Shown piece by piece: positions 1-11,334 of a DNA stretch of 64,000 nt (within the stretch, counting starts at the first letter, position 1; each line of letters opens with the position of its first letter). The stretch lies in NCBI GenBank assembly GCA_020850615.1, contig JADZEI010000018.1, positions 1-64,000 on the forward strand. Reading direction: 5' to 3'. The position numbers and the translations under genes were made by a program. The stretch is from Dehalococcoidia bacterium (lineage in GTDB: Bacteria; Chloroflexota; Dehalococcoidia; Tepidiformales; Tepidiformaceae). The notes under the pieces were generated by a model. It worked only from the letters and a program-made list of their open reading frames with translations. It was not told where the DNA came from and did not search any database.

Positions 1-2977
<2,977 letters not shown>

Positions 2978-3026
2978 GCGGCGTCCGGAACACCACAACA
3001 GGGCCGCGCCACGCTATCCTCTGCGC

Positions 3027-3635
3027 ATGAGGCGGCGCCGCGGCCCTGTTGACGTCCCCCGGCTGCAACCGCTGCTCTTCCAGCCGTTCGAGCCGCGCAC
3101 CCGTTTCTCGTTGACAGAGACGCTCAACGAAGCGCGGGCGGTGCATTTCCCCGGGATCGCGGGCGACATCGAAGTGCGCATCGCGGCAGCGGGACCCCTC
3201 GCCTTCGTGCGGGCCAACGGCATGGGGCCGCTCGCGCATCTCGTCGTCTTCCACCCGGTGCTGAACCACCCGGACACCCCCATCGAAGTCGTGCGGTTCA
3301 TCGCCAAGCATGAGCTGACGCACCTTGTGGAACGGCCGCGCATTATCAACGGCGCATGGGAGACCCACCCGGCGGAGTTCTGGGACCACGAGTACGCGGT
3401 CGCGCCCGAGCGCTGGGCCGCCTGGCAGTGGGTCTTTGGCAACATCGGCGGCTGCCTCCGCAACCGCCCTGACGGGATCTCGGTCACACGCCGCTGGATG
3501 GCCATCCACGACCGGCCCCGCCGGCCCTACACGCCCGAGCTGCCGTTCAACGGCGAACGCTGGGACCGCCTCTGCCCCGGATACGGCGCGCAGCTCCGGC
3601 TGCCCGCCAGCTGGGTCGCGTCGCCCGCACCCTGA
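3027..3635 (+). CDS. YgjP/SprT-like zinc metallopeptidase-fold protein
   Basis: This 202-residue protein has the zinc signature KHELTHL, followed about 18 residues later by H-x3-FW (HPAEFW). That is the arrangement seen in YgjP/WLM (DUF45) and SprT-like proteins, where two histidines of HExxH and a downstream histidine bind zinc. I see no signal peptide or membrane segment, so it is probably cytoplasmic. The region after the motif is rich in Trp and Arg and does not suggest a further domain. Substrate is unknown. It sits 49 bases after gltD and 40 bases before hflX, with no clear functional link to either. Confidence 0.7.
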   Translation: MRRRRGPVDVPRLQPLLFQPFEPRTRFSLTETLNEARAVHFPGIAGDIEVRIAAAGPLAFVRANGMGPLAHLVVFHPVLNHPDTPIEVVRFIAKHELTHLVERPRIINGAWETHPAEFWDHEYAVAPERWAAWQWVFGNIGGCLRNRPDGISVTRRWMAIHDRPRRPYTPELPFNGERWDRLCPGYGAQLRLPASWVASPAP

Positions 3636-3675
3636 GCCGCGCCAGCCATTGCCCGGTTCCTGTACGCTGGTAGCA

Positions 3676-4905
3676 ATGGCACGAAGCACTACCCACTCAA
3701 CGGCGGCCGTGGCCGACCGTGCATACCTGGTGGCCGCCGACATGCGCGGCGCCCTGCTCCCCGCGCAGGAATCGCTGGAGGAGCTCGCGGAGCTCGCGAA
3801 GACGGCCGGCGCCGTGGTCGTCGGCAGCACCTACCAGAAGATGGAATCGCCCAACGTGGCTACCTATATCGGCAAGGGCAAGGTCGACGAGGTGGTCGAA
3901 GCGATCCGCGAGGCCGGCGCAAACGTCGCCATCTTCGACGACGAGCTCGCCCCGTCGCAGCAGCGGAACCTGGAACGCGCCCTCGGCGTGAAGGTGATCG
4001 ACCGCACCGCGCTCATCCTCGACATCTTCGCCACCCGCGCGCAGACGCGTGAGGGGCGTCTCCAGGTTGCGCTGGCGCAGCACCAGTACCTCCTGCCGCG
4101 CCTGGCCGGCCAGTGGTCGCACCTGGAACGGATGGAGGGCGCCATCGGCACTCGCGGCCCCGGCGAAACCCAGATCGAGACCGACCGCCGCCTCGTTCGC
4201 GGCCGCATCGCGAAGATCAAGCGGGACCTGGAGGACGTGCGCAAGCAGCGCGCCCTCTACCGGCGGAACCGCTCGCGCCACGGCATCCCCGTCGTCGCGC
4301 TCGTCGGCTACACCAACGCCGGCAAGTCCACCCTGATGCGGGCGGTCTCAGGCGCCGATGTCCTCGCCGAGAACAAGTTGTTCGCAACGCTGGACCCGGT
4401 CACGCGCCGGATGCGCCTCCCCACGGGCGAGACCGTCCTCCTGACCGACACCGTGGGCTTCATCCAGAAGCTCCCGCACGACCTCGTGGCGTCGTTCCGG
4501 GCCACGCTCGAAGAGCTCGAGGAGGCCGACCTGCTCCTGCACGTGGTCGACATCTCCCACCCGCACGCCTGGGAGCACACCCGCACCGTGGAAGACACGC
4601 TCGCCGAGCTCGGCGTGGGCGACCGGCCGGCGTTGCTCGCGCTGAACAAGGCCGACCTGTTGCGGCACGCCGATGGCGAACCGGTGCGGGACTACGGCGA
4701 AGCGCGGGACCTGCTCGCCGAGGCCGGCGCGCCGCCCGCGAACGTCGTCCTCATCGCCGCCGAGAAGCGGTGGGGCCTGGATGTGCTCCTGCAGCGGATC
4801 GCCGACGCGCTGGACGGCAGTCTCGGCGCCGGGCTCAGCGGCGCGCAGTACTTCGCACCGGCCGTGGACGAGCGCGAAGCCGAGCCCGGGCGCGCTGTGG
4901 TTTGA
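3676..4905 (+). CDS. hflX: GTPase HflX
   Basis: This is a 409-residue GTPase of the HflX family, which binds the large ribosomal subunit and splits stalled or heat-damaged ribosomes. The N-terminal HflX domain includes the glycine-rich GTRGPGETQIE stretch. A basic coiled linker follows, then the G domain: G1 GYTNAGKST, G3 DTVGFI, G4 NKAD. I chose the ATG at 3676 because family members begin just before the AYLVA-type strand. The frame is open further upstream, but that part overlaps the previous gene and has no family character. The upstream metallopeptidase-like gene reads the same way. Confidence 0.95.
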   Translation: MARSTTHSTAAVADRAYLVAADMRGALLPAQESLEELAELAKTAGAVVVGSTYQKMESPNVATYIGKGKVDEVVEAIREAGANVAIFDDELAPSQQRNLERALGVKVIDRTALILDIFATRAQTREGRLQVALAQHQYLLPRLAGQWSHLERMEGAIGTRGPGETQIETDRRLVRGRIAKIKRDLEDVRKQRALYRRNRSRHGIPVVALVGYTNAGKSTLMRAVSGADVLAENKLFATLDPVTRRMRLPTGETVLLTDTVGFIQKLPHDLVASFRATLEELEEADLLLHVVDISHPHAWEHTRTVEDTLAELGVGDRPALLALNKADLLRHADGEPVRDYGEARDLLAEAGAPPANVVLIAAEKRWGLDVLLQRIADALDGSLGAGLSGAQYFAPAVDEREAEPGRAVV

Positions 4906-4936
4906 ATCTCGGCGGCGAACGGGGTAGAACACGGCG

Positions 4937-6208
4937 ATGACCCCACCCGTGCCCATCCCCCACCCCACCGGTCCGCTCGCGGGCTACCGCGTGCTGGACC
5001 TTGCCGACGAAAAGGGACAGCTCTGCGCGCGGCTCCTCGGCGAGCTCGGCGCCGACGTGATCAAGGTCGAGCCGCGCGACGGCGACCGCACGCGCGAGAA
5101 CGGGCCGTTCTTCCGCGGCGAAAAGGGCCCCGACACGAGCCTCTACTGGTGGACCATGAACGCCGGCAAGCGTTCCATCACCTGCGAGCTCAAGCTCGAA
5201 GCGGGCCGAGCGCTGCTCCACCAGCTCGTGGCACAGAGCGACATCGTCATCGAGACCAACATGCCCGGTACGTCCGCGGCGCTCGGGCTCGATTACGCGA
5301 CCCTCGAGCGGGTGAACCCGGGCATCATCCTCGTGAGCATCACCAATTTCGGGCAAACGGGGCCGTACAAGGACTGGCTCGCGACCGATATTGTCGGCTC
5401 GGCGATGGGCGGGCAGATGCACCTGAGCGGCGACGACGAGCACGGCCCCGTGCGCACGCTCGCTCCGCAGGCCTACACCCAGGGGAGCTTCCAGGCCGCG
5501 GTCGGCGCGATGACCGCGCTCTATGCGCGCGGGGTTAACAACGGCGCCGGCCAGCACGTCGATGTCTCTATGCAGGAAGCCATGGCCAACGCCATGGACA
5601 ACGCCCAGGCGACCTGGGACATCCGCCGAGTGAACCTCCAGGGCCCCGGCGTGCGGCGCAACAACCGTGGCGACAAAGGCCCGCAATACCTGTTCGAAGC
5701 GGCTGACGGCTGGGTCGCCTGCCTCCAGGCCGGCGGCCTCATCGGCCCCCAGGGCGGCCCGATCATCGACTGGCTCTCCGAAGCCGGCGAGGCGAACGGC
5801 CTCGATTCGCCCGAGTGGCGCGAGAAGCTCGGCGCGCTCGTCCCGCTCTCACCGGAGGACACCGCGTACGTGGAGCAGACCATGGCCGCCTTCGCGCGGA
5901 CCCGCCCGAAGCTCGCGCTCGTCGAGGAGGCCCAGCGGCGCCAGTCCGGCTGGGCGCCCGTCCTCAGTCCGCGGGAAATCGTCGACTGCGAGCAGCTCGC
6001 CGCCCGTGACTACTGGGTCCGCGTGCAGCACGACGACCTTGGCGAGTCGTTCATCTACCCCGGCGCGCCGATCATCTTCGGCGAGACGCCGTGGAAGCAG
6101 CGCGGCCGCGCGCCGCACGCGGGCGAACATAACGAGCAGGTCTACGGCGAGTTGCTCGGCCTCGATGCCGCCGAGCTCCGCCGCCTGAAGATGCGGATGG
6201 TGATCTGA
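4937..6208 (+). CDS. Class III CoA-transferase (CaiB/BaiF), subunit with catalytic Asp
   Basis: A 423-residue member of the CaiB/BaiF CoA-transferase family, which moves CoA between carboxylic acids through an aspartyl-CoA thioester. The family N-terminus is clear (GYRVLDLADEKGQLCARLLGELGADVIKVE). The expected catalytic aspartate lies in the ATDIVGSAMGG segment. The stop codon shares one base with the ATG of the next CaiB/BaiF gene, so the two are almost certainly co-translated. The partner lacks the aspartate, so the pair resembles two-subunit transferases such as BbsEF or SmtAB. Substrate cannot be read from sequence; succinyl-CoA is a common donor in such pairs. Confidence 0.88.
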   Translation: MTPPVPIPHPTGPLAGYRVLDLADEKGQLCARLLGELGADVIKVEPRDGDRTRENGPFFRGEKGPDTSLYWWTMNAGKRSITCELKLEAGRALLHQLVAQSDIVIETNMPGTSAALGLDYATLERVNPGIILVSITNFGQTGPYKDWLATDIVGSAMGGQMHLSGDDEHGPVRTLAPQAYTQGSFQAAVGAMTALYARGVNNGAGQHVDVSMQEAMANAMDNAQATWDIRRVNLQGPGVRRNNRGDKGPQYLFEAADGWVACLQAGGLIGPQGGPIIDWLSEAGEANGLDSPEWREKLGALVPLSPEDTAYVEQTMAAFARTRPKLALVEEAQRRQSGWAPVLSPREIVDCEQLAARDYWVRVQHDDLGESFIYPGAPIIFGETPWKQRGRAPHAGEHNEQVYGELLGLDAAELRRLKMRMVI

Positions 6209-7497
6209 TGGGCGACCAACTCAAGCTGCCGTTCGAAGGGCTCCGCGTGGCCGACTTCGCCTGGGTCGGCGTCGGCCCGACCGTTTCCAAGTACCTCGCC
6301 GACCACGGCGCCGAGGTCATCCGCATCGAGTCCACCACCTACCCGGAGGCGCTCCGCCGCGCCGGGCCGTTCGTCGACGACGAGCCGGGCATCGACCGGT
6401 CGGGGTACTACGCCAACTTCAACAGCTCGAAGCTTGGCATGTCGGTGAACCTGAAGCACCCACGCGGCACCGAGCTGGCGAAGCGCCTCGTCGCGCAGTG
6501 CGACGTCGTCACCGAGTCCTACACCCCGGGTACGATGAAGCGGTTCGGGCTCGACTACGAGGCGCTGCGCGAGGTCCGTCCGGATGTCCTCATGATCTCG
6601 ATGCCACTCTACGGCCAGACCGGGCCCTGGTCTCCCTGGTCCGGCTACGGGCACGTGCTCCAGGCGGCCGCCGGCTACAACCACCTCACCGGCTGGGCCG
6701 ATGGCCCGCCCATCGGCACCGGCGTCGCCTACACGGACTTCCTCGTCCCACACGTGGCCGCGGCGGCGCTCATCGCGGCGCTGGACTACCGCCGCCGCAC
6801 CGGCAAGGGCCAGTACATCGACTTCGGCCAGCTCGACGCCGCCGTGCACGGGCTCGGCACGGCCATGCTCGACTGGACCGCGAACGGCCACGAGCAGGTC
6901 CGCATGGGCAACCGCGACCCCGAGGCGGCGCCCCACGGCTGCTACCGGGCGAAGGACGGCCGCTACGTCGTCATCGCCTGTTTCACCGAGAAGCAGTGGG
7001 ACGGGTTCAAGGCCGCGCTCGGCCGGCCGGACTGGTGCGACCTCGAGCGGATGCGGCGCGTCTGGCAGCGGCTGAACGAACAGAAGGAGATCGACTTCCA
7101 CACCCAGGCCTGGATCGAGGACCACACCGTCGACCCGAAACGGCCGGACGTGGTGGACCCGGATGGCCCCGAGATGGCGCCGATCCAGCAGTTCACGACC
7201 GAGCAGGTCGTCGCGCACTTCCAGAAGTTCGGCGTGCCCGCGGGCATCGTCCAGTCGCCCGAGGCGATGCACGCGGACCCGCAGCTCCGCCATCGTCACC
7301 ACTACTGGACCCTGAAGCACCCGGTGATGGGCGACCGTACGTACGACGGCCCCGCCTTCCGCCTCTCGAAGACGCCGGGCCGGCTGACCAAGGCCGCGCC
7401 CTGCCTCGGCGAAGACAACGAGTACGTCTACCGCGAAGTGCTCGGCCTGAGCGAGGAGGAGTTCATCGAGCTCCTCGCCGACGGCGCGCTGGAGTAA
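6208..7497 (+). CDS. Class III CoA-transferase (CaiB/BaiF), partner lacking the Asp
   Basis: A 429-residue CaiB/BaiF family protein starting inside the stop codon of the previous one (TGATG). The N-terminal fold signature is intact (GLRVADFAWVGVGPTVSKYL, ADHGAEVIRIE). At the position of the active-site aspartate the sequence reads SGYGHVLQAAAG, so the nucleophile appears to be missing. In known heterodimeric class III transferases one subunit is likewise inactive, so I read this as the non-catalytic partner. The gene ends just before a 17-bp hairpin terminator that faces the convergent cupredoxin gene. Assignment to the family is certain; the heterodimer is inference. Confidence 0.85.
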   Translation: MGDQLKLPFEGLRVADFAWVGVGPTVSKYLADHGAEVIRIESTTYPEALRRAGPFVDDEPGIDRSGYYANFNSSKLGMSVNLKHPRGTELAKRLVAQCDVVTESYTPGTMKRFGLDYEALREVRPDVLMISMPLYGQTGPWSPWSGYGHVLQAAAGYNHLTGWADGPPIGTGVAYTDFLVPHVAAAALIAALDYRRRTGKGQYIDFGQLDAAVHGLGTAMLDWTANGHEQVRMGNRDPEAAPHGCYRAKDGRYVVIACFTEKQWDGFKAALGRPDWCDLERMRRVWQRLNEQKEIDFHTQAWIEDHTVDPKRPDVVDPDGPEMAPIQQFTTEQVVAHFQKFGVPAGIVQSPEAMHADPQLRHRHHYWTLKHPVMGDRTYDGPAFRLSKTPGRLTKAAPCLGEDNEYVYREVLGLSEEEFIELLADGALE

Positions 7498-7518
7498 CGA
7501 GCCGCGACAGCGGTGGAA

Positions 7519-7555
7519 CGAAGAGAAGGGCCCTCATTGAGGGCCCTTCTCTTCG
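7519..7555. terminator. Perfect 17-bp hairpin between convergent genes
   Basis: Bases 7519-7535 and 7539-7555 are perfect reverse complements around an ATT loop. The stem contains CGAAGAGAAGG and GGCCCTC. It lies 21 bases after the CoA-transferase stop and 23 bases beyond the stop of the minus-strand cupredoxin gene. The position and A/T-rich outer stem fit a bidirectional Rho-independent terminator. Confidence 0.85.
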
Positions 7556-7578
7556 TGGTGTGTTCGGGTCGCCCGCCG

Positions 7579-8952
7579 CTACTGGACCGTGAAGGTCCCG
7601 GGCATCTCGGTGATGTGGACATCACATTGGAAGTAGTACGTTCCGGGGTTCGCCACCGTGAAGGTGAGCGTCTCGGACTGGCCGCCCTGGATGATCTTGC
7701 CCTCGGCCCCTTCGGCCAGGATCTTGCCGCCCTTCTTGTCGTAGAAGCTGATGTTGTGCGGGATCTTGCCCTTGTTCTCGATCGTGATCGAGTACTCGGT
7801 GCCGGCCGTCGCGGTGAGGGTCGACTTGTCCCACTTATTGTCGGTAGCAACGATGGTATTCGCGCCGGCTCCGCCGCCTCCCGCACCGGCATCCGCCGCA
7901 GGCGCGGCGCCACCGGGAGGAGCTGCACCCTCCTGGATGGTCAGCGTGCCCGTCATCTCCTCGGGGTGGAAGTCGCACACGAAGAAGTAGGTGCCCACGC
8001 CGGGAGTGGTGAACGTCGTCTCACCAGACTCGCCGCCCTTGATCGGCGGGCCCATGACGATCTCGGCGCCGCCCTCGCTTTCGTAGAAACTGATGTTGTG
8101 GACCGTCTGGCCGCGGTTGTTCAGCGTGTAGGTGACCTCGGTGTTCGGCGGCGCGACGAGGTTCGCGACGTTGAACTTGTTGTCGGTGGCGATCACCGTG
8201 TACGGGTCGGCCGCCTGGGTCGGCGTAGGAGCCACGCCTTCGCCACCGCCGCCGTTGTCTTCCTGGAACGCGGTGAGGCCTGCTCCCACCATGAAACCGC
8301 CGAGGAGCAGCGCGCCGAACATCGAAGCAGCGGCACTGAGCCCGAACCGGACGGCCGTGTCCTTGGTGTCGCGGACCACTTCCATGTCGAACGCCTGGAC
8401 CGAGCCGGGGACGACCTGGTCCGGGTGCGCAGCGAGCACGTCGAGGAGCGACTGGCGCGTGGCGTTGTACGCCTCGAGTTCGTCGCGGCCCGACCACGTG
8501 GTCTCGACGAGCACCTGCGAAGGGCCCGTCGCCGCCGGCGAGACGATGATGCGGAGGTCCTGGAAGCCCGCGAGGCTGCGCAGGTCGGACGTCTCGACGG
8601 ACTGGAGGACGCCGCCCGCAGCGCGAGCCGCTTCGAGCTGGCCTTCGGCGACCGCGAAGGTGAGCACCTGCGTGAACCGCGCGTCGCGGCCGGCGTGGAG
8701 CGCACCCTGGGCCGCCTTGCGGCGCATGTCGCTGTCCTGCCACGCCCAGCCAGCGGCCGAGAGGAGCACGAAGACGAGCGCGGCGCCGACGAACGGGCCA
8801 GCGAAGTCGCTGTCCTGGTTGCGGGACCAGAAGATCAGGGCGGCGCCGGCCAGTAGCGCGGCGAGGCCCACCACGAGCGGCCAAATGCTGGGATCAGGGA
8901 GATGGATCTCGCTATCGCCGTGGCCGTCGTGTCCGGGGGTCTGTGAACTCAT
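7579..8952 (-). CDS. Membrane protein: oxidase subunit IV-like N-terminus plus two cupredoxin domains
   Basis: A 457-residue protein, last gene of the oxidase operon. Residues 17-25 read HLPDPSIWP, a motif I associate with small subunit IV proteins of bacterial oxidases, followed by helices at about 25-42 and 51-70. Residues 92-195 form a soluble domain that weakly resembles a dimeric ABM/ferredoxin-like fold. A third helix (205-228) leads to two cupredoxin domains (about 250-340 and 365-457). Type 1 copper ligands are complete in both: H285, C326, H329, M333 and H399, C443, H446, M450. A Gly/Ala/Pro linker joins them. Three helices would put the copper domains outside the membrane. Start chosen at 8952 because AGGAG lies 10 bases upstream. 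Confidence 0.8.
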   Translation of the reverse strand: MSSQTPGHDGHGDSEIHLPDPSIWPLVVGLAALLAGAALIFWSRNQDSDFAGPFVGAALVFVLLSAAGWAWQDSDMRRKAAQGALHAGRDARFTQVLTFAVAEGQLEAARAAGGVLQSVETSDLRSLAGFQDLRIIVSPAATGPSQVLVETTWSGRDELEAYNATRQSLLDVLAAHPDQVVPGSVQAFDMEVVRDTKDTAVRFGLSAAASMFGALLLGGFMVGAGLTAFQEDNGGGGEGVAPTPTQAADPYTVIATDNKFNVANLVAPPNTEVTYTLNNRGQTVHNISFYESEGGAEIVMGPPIKGGESGETTFTTPGVGTYFFVCDFHPEEMTGTLTIQEGAAPPGGAAPAADAGAGGGGAGANTIVATDNKWDKSTLTATAGTEYSITIENKGKIPHNISFYDKKGGKILAEGAEGKIIQGGQSETLTFTVANPGTYYFQCDVHITEMPGTFTVQ

Positions 8953-8978
8953 GCGGTGCGGTCTCCTGAAATGCCGTA

Positions 8979-9596
8979 CTAGCTGCGGGGGCCAACTATG
9001 TACAGCGTAGTGAACAGGGCCAGCCACACAACGTCAACGAAGTGCCAGTAGAAAGAGCACGCCTCCACCGCTTCGTGGTTCCCGGCGTCGAACTGGCCCC
9101 CCGCGGAGCGCACGAGGACAACGAGCATGAAGATGACGCCGCCCGCCACGTGGGCGCCGTGGAAGCCGGTCAATGTATAGAACGTCGTGCCGAAGATCGT
9201 GTCGTCCGCCCGGAACGGCAGCTGCGCGTAGTCGTACATCTGCATCGCCAGGAAGATCAGGCCCAGGACGATGGAGACGAAGAGCCACCACATCAGGGCC
9301 GTGCGGTTCCCGCGCTGGATCTGCATGACGCCGATCTGAATGGTCACCGAGCTCAGGACCAGGAGGACGGTCGCGATCGTCGGGAGCACCCATTCGAGGT
9401 GGAGCTCCACCCCGGCCGCCAGCTGCTCCTCGGTGAGCAACTCGGTCGGCGGCCACGACGGTGCGTCGGCCCGGGCGATGAAGTAGGCGGCGAAGAGCCC
9501 TCCGAAGAACATCACCTCCGAGGCGACGAAGAGGATGAAGCCGAGCATCCCATTGCTCAGGCCCTGTCGATGCTGGACTGCGCCGTGTGCGGCCAT
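8979..9596 (-). CDS. ctaE: Cytochrome c oxidase subunit III
   Basis: A 205-residue integral membrane subunit of the aa3-type oxidase. The conserved first helix region (GFILFVASEVMFFGGLFAAYF) and the closing region (FYWHFVDVVWLALF) are both typical. The length fits the short five-helix form rather than the seven-helix mitochondrial form. It lies 12 bases after subunit I and 26 bases before the cupredoxin-bearing protein on the same strand, inside the coxB-ctaD-ctaE operon. Subunit III stabilises the catalytic core and supports proton uptake. Confidence 0.95.
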   Translation of the reverse strand: MAAHGAVQHRQGLSNGMLGFILFVASEVMFFGGLFAAYFIARADAPSWPPTELLTEEQLAAGVELHLEWVLPTIATVLLVLSSVTIQIGVMQIQRGNRTALMWWLFVSIVLGLIFLAMQMYDYAQLPFRADDTIFGTTFYTLTGFHGAHVAGGVIFMLVVLVRSAGGQFDAGNHEAVEACSFYWHFVDVVWLALFTTLYIVGPRS

Positions 9597-9608
9597 GGTA
9601 CCTCTGCC

Positions 9609-11249
9609 TTAGCCCCGGCCTTCGCCGGTCGCGGGATGGACGCCGTGGCCGCCAATGCCGTGGCGCTGGTCGAACAGCGGCCGCTCCGAGTGGATCTCGG
9701 GCAGGCTATCGAAGTTGTGGACGGGCGGCGGCGAGGTGGTCGCCCATTCGAGCGTGTTCCCCTCCCACGGGTCGTCTGGCTGGTCCTTCGGCCGCATGAA
9801 CGCCGCCACCACCGCGATGAGGAACGGGATCATCGAGACCCCGATGAGGAACGCGCCGATGGTGGAGGCCATGTTGAGCGCTTCCCAGTCCGCCTCGTTG
9901 TAAGTCGCGATGCGCCGGGGCATGCCGTCCAGGCCGAGGAGGTGCATCGGGAAGAAGGCCAGGTTGAACCCGACGATCATCAGCACGAACTGCGTGACGC
10001 CGAGCTTGTCGTTTAGCCGCCGCCCGAAGAACTTCGGGAACCAGTAGTACAGCCCGCCGAAGACGGCGAACACCGACCCGCCGAAGAGCACGTAGTGGAT
10101 GTGCGCGACCACGAAGTACGTGTCGTGGATGGCGAAGTCGACCGGGACGGCGGCGCTGTAGGTGCCGTTGATGCCGCCGATGAGGAACATGCTCACGAAG
10201 CCGAGGGCGAAGAGCATGGGCGGTTCGAACGTGATCGAGCCGCGCCAGAGGGTCGCGAGCCAGTTGAAGATCTTCACGCCCGTCGGCACGCCGATCATGA
10301 ACGTCATGAAGCCGAAGAACGGCTTGAGCACCGCGCCCGTGGTGAACATGTGGTGGGCCCAGACGCTGAAGCCCAGGCCGCCGATGCCGAGCGTCGCGAA
10401 GACGAACGCCTTGTAGCCGAACAGCGGCTTGCGCGCGAACACCGGCAGGATCTCGGACACGATGCCCATGCCCGGGAGGATCATGATGTAGACGGCCGGG
10501 TGCGAATAGAACCAGAAGACGTTCTGCCAGAGGATGACGTTCCCGCCGCCGTTGGGGTCGAAGAACGAACCACCGAAGTTGCGGTCGATGTAGAGCATGC
10601 AGAGCGCGGCGGCAAGGACGGGCGTGGCGAGGAGCTGGAGGATCGAGGTGACCAGGACGTTCCAGCAGAACACCGGCATTCGGAACATCGTCATGCCCGG
10701 CGCGCGCATCCGGAACATCGTCACCAGGAAGTTCGCCGCGCCGATGGTGGACGAGATGCCGAGCAGGATGACGGCGATGATCCAGAGGTCCATGCCCGTG
10801 CCGGTGTTCCGCGCGAGCGGGCTGTAGGCGGTCCAGCCGGCATCGGCCGATCCGCCGAAGAAGAACCCGGAGAACATGAGGATGCCCGCCGGCGGCAGCA
10901 GCCAGAAGGAAAGCGCGTTGATCCGCGGGAAGGCCATGTCGACCGCGCCGATCTGCAGCGGCACGATGTAGTTACCGAACGCGGCCCAGATCGGGATGAT
11001 GAACAGGAAGAGCATCGCCGACGCGTGCATCGTGAAGATCTGGTTGTAGGCGTCGTTGCTCACGAAGGTGCTGTCCGCGACGGCCAGCTGCGTGCGCACC
11101 AGCAGCGCGAGGATGCCGCCGACGGCGAAGAAGAACATCGTGAAGTACAGGTAGAGGATGCCGAGCTTCTTGTGGTCGACCGTCGTCAGCCAGTCGAGCA
11201 CCGCCGGGCGAAAGGCCGAGCCCGTCCTTGGTACCGCTATCGTCGCCAT
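9609..11249 (-). CDS. ctaD: Cytochrome c oxidase subunit I, A2 type
   Basis: A 546-residue catalytic subunit carrying heme a, heme a3 and CuB; it reduces oxygen and pumps protons across the inner membrane. Seen: the heme-ligand helix IFTMHASAMLF, the helix VI segment WFYSHPAVYIMILPGMG, the CuB histidine pair in SVWAHHMFTTG and the lysine-containing GVPTGVKIFNW. In helix VI the usual GHPEV is replaced by YSHPAV. This YS motif marks the A2 subgroup known from Thermus and Rhodothermus, which lacks the classic glutamate of the D channel. The start at 11249 (MATIAVPR) is preferred because upstream codons look unlike the family. It sits 85 bases downstream of coxB. Confidence 0.96.
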   Translation of the reverse strand: MATIAVPRTGSAFRPAVLDWLTTVDHKKLGILYLYFTMFFFAVGGILALLVRTQLAVADSTFVSNDAYNQIFTMHASAMLFLFIIPIWAAFGNYIVPLQIGAVDMAFPRINALSFWLLPPAGILMFSGFFFGGSADAGWTAYSPLARNTGTGMDLWIIAVILLGISSTIGAANFLVTMFRMRAPGMTMFRMPVFCWNVLVTSILQLLATPVLAAALCMLYIDRNFGGSFFDPNGGGNVILWQNVFWFYSHPAVYIMILPGMGIVSEILPVFARKPLFGYKAFVFATLGIGGLGFSVWAHHMFTTGAVLKPFFGFMTFMIGVPTGVKIFNWLATLWRGSITFEPPMLFALGFVSMFLIGGINGTYSAAVPVDFAIHDTYFVVAHIHYVLFGGSVFAVFGGLYYWFPKFFGRRLNDKLGVTQFVLMIVGFNLAFFPMHLLGLDGMPRRIATYNEADWEALNMASTIGAFLIGVSMIPFLIAVVAAFMRPKDQPDDPWEGNTLEWATTSPPPVHNFDSLPEIHSERPLFDQRHGIGGHGVHPATGEGRG

Positions 11250-11334
11250 CGTCTTCCTCCCCCTGTGGCCGCCGCGCGGCCGTGCTGCCGGACGTTGAGG
11301 TGCCGCCAGGACGGCGGCACGGGTAGTGAGTGGG

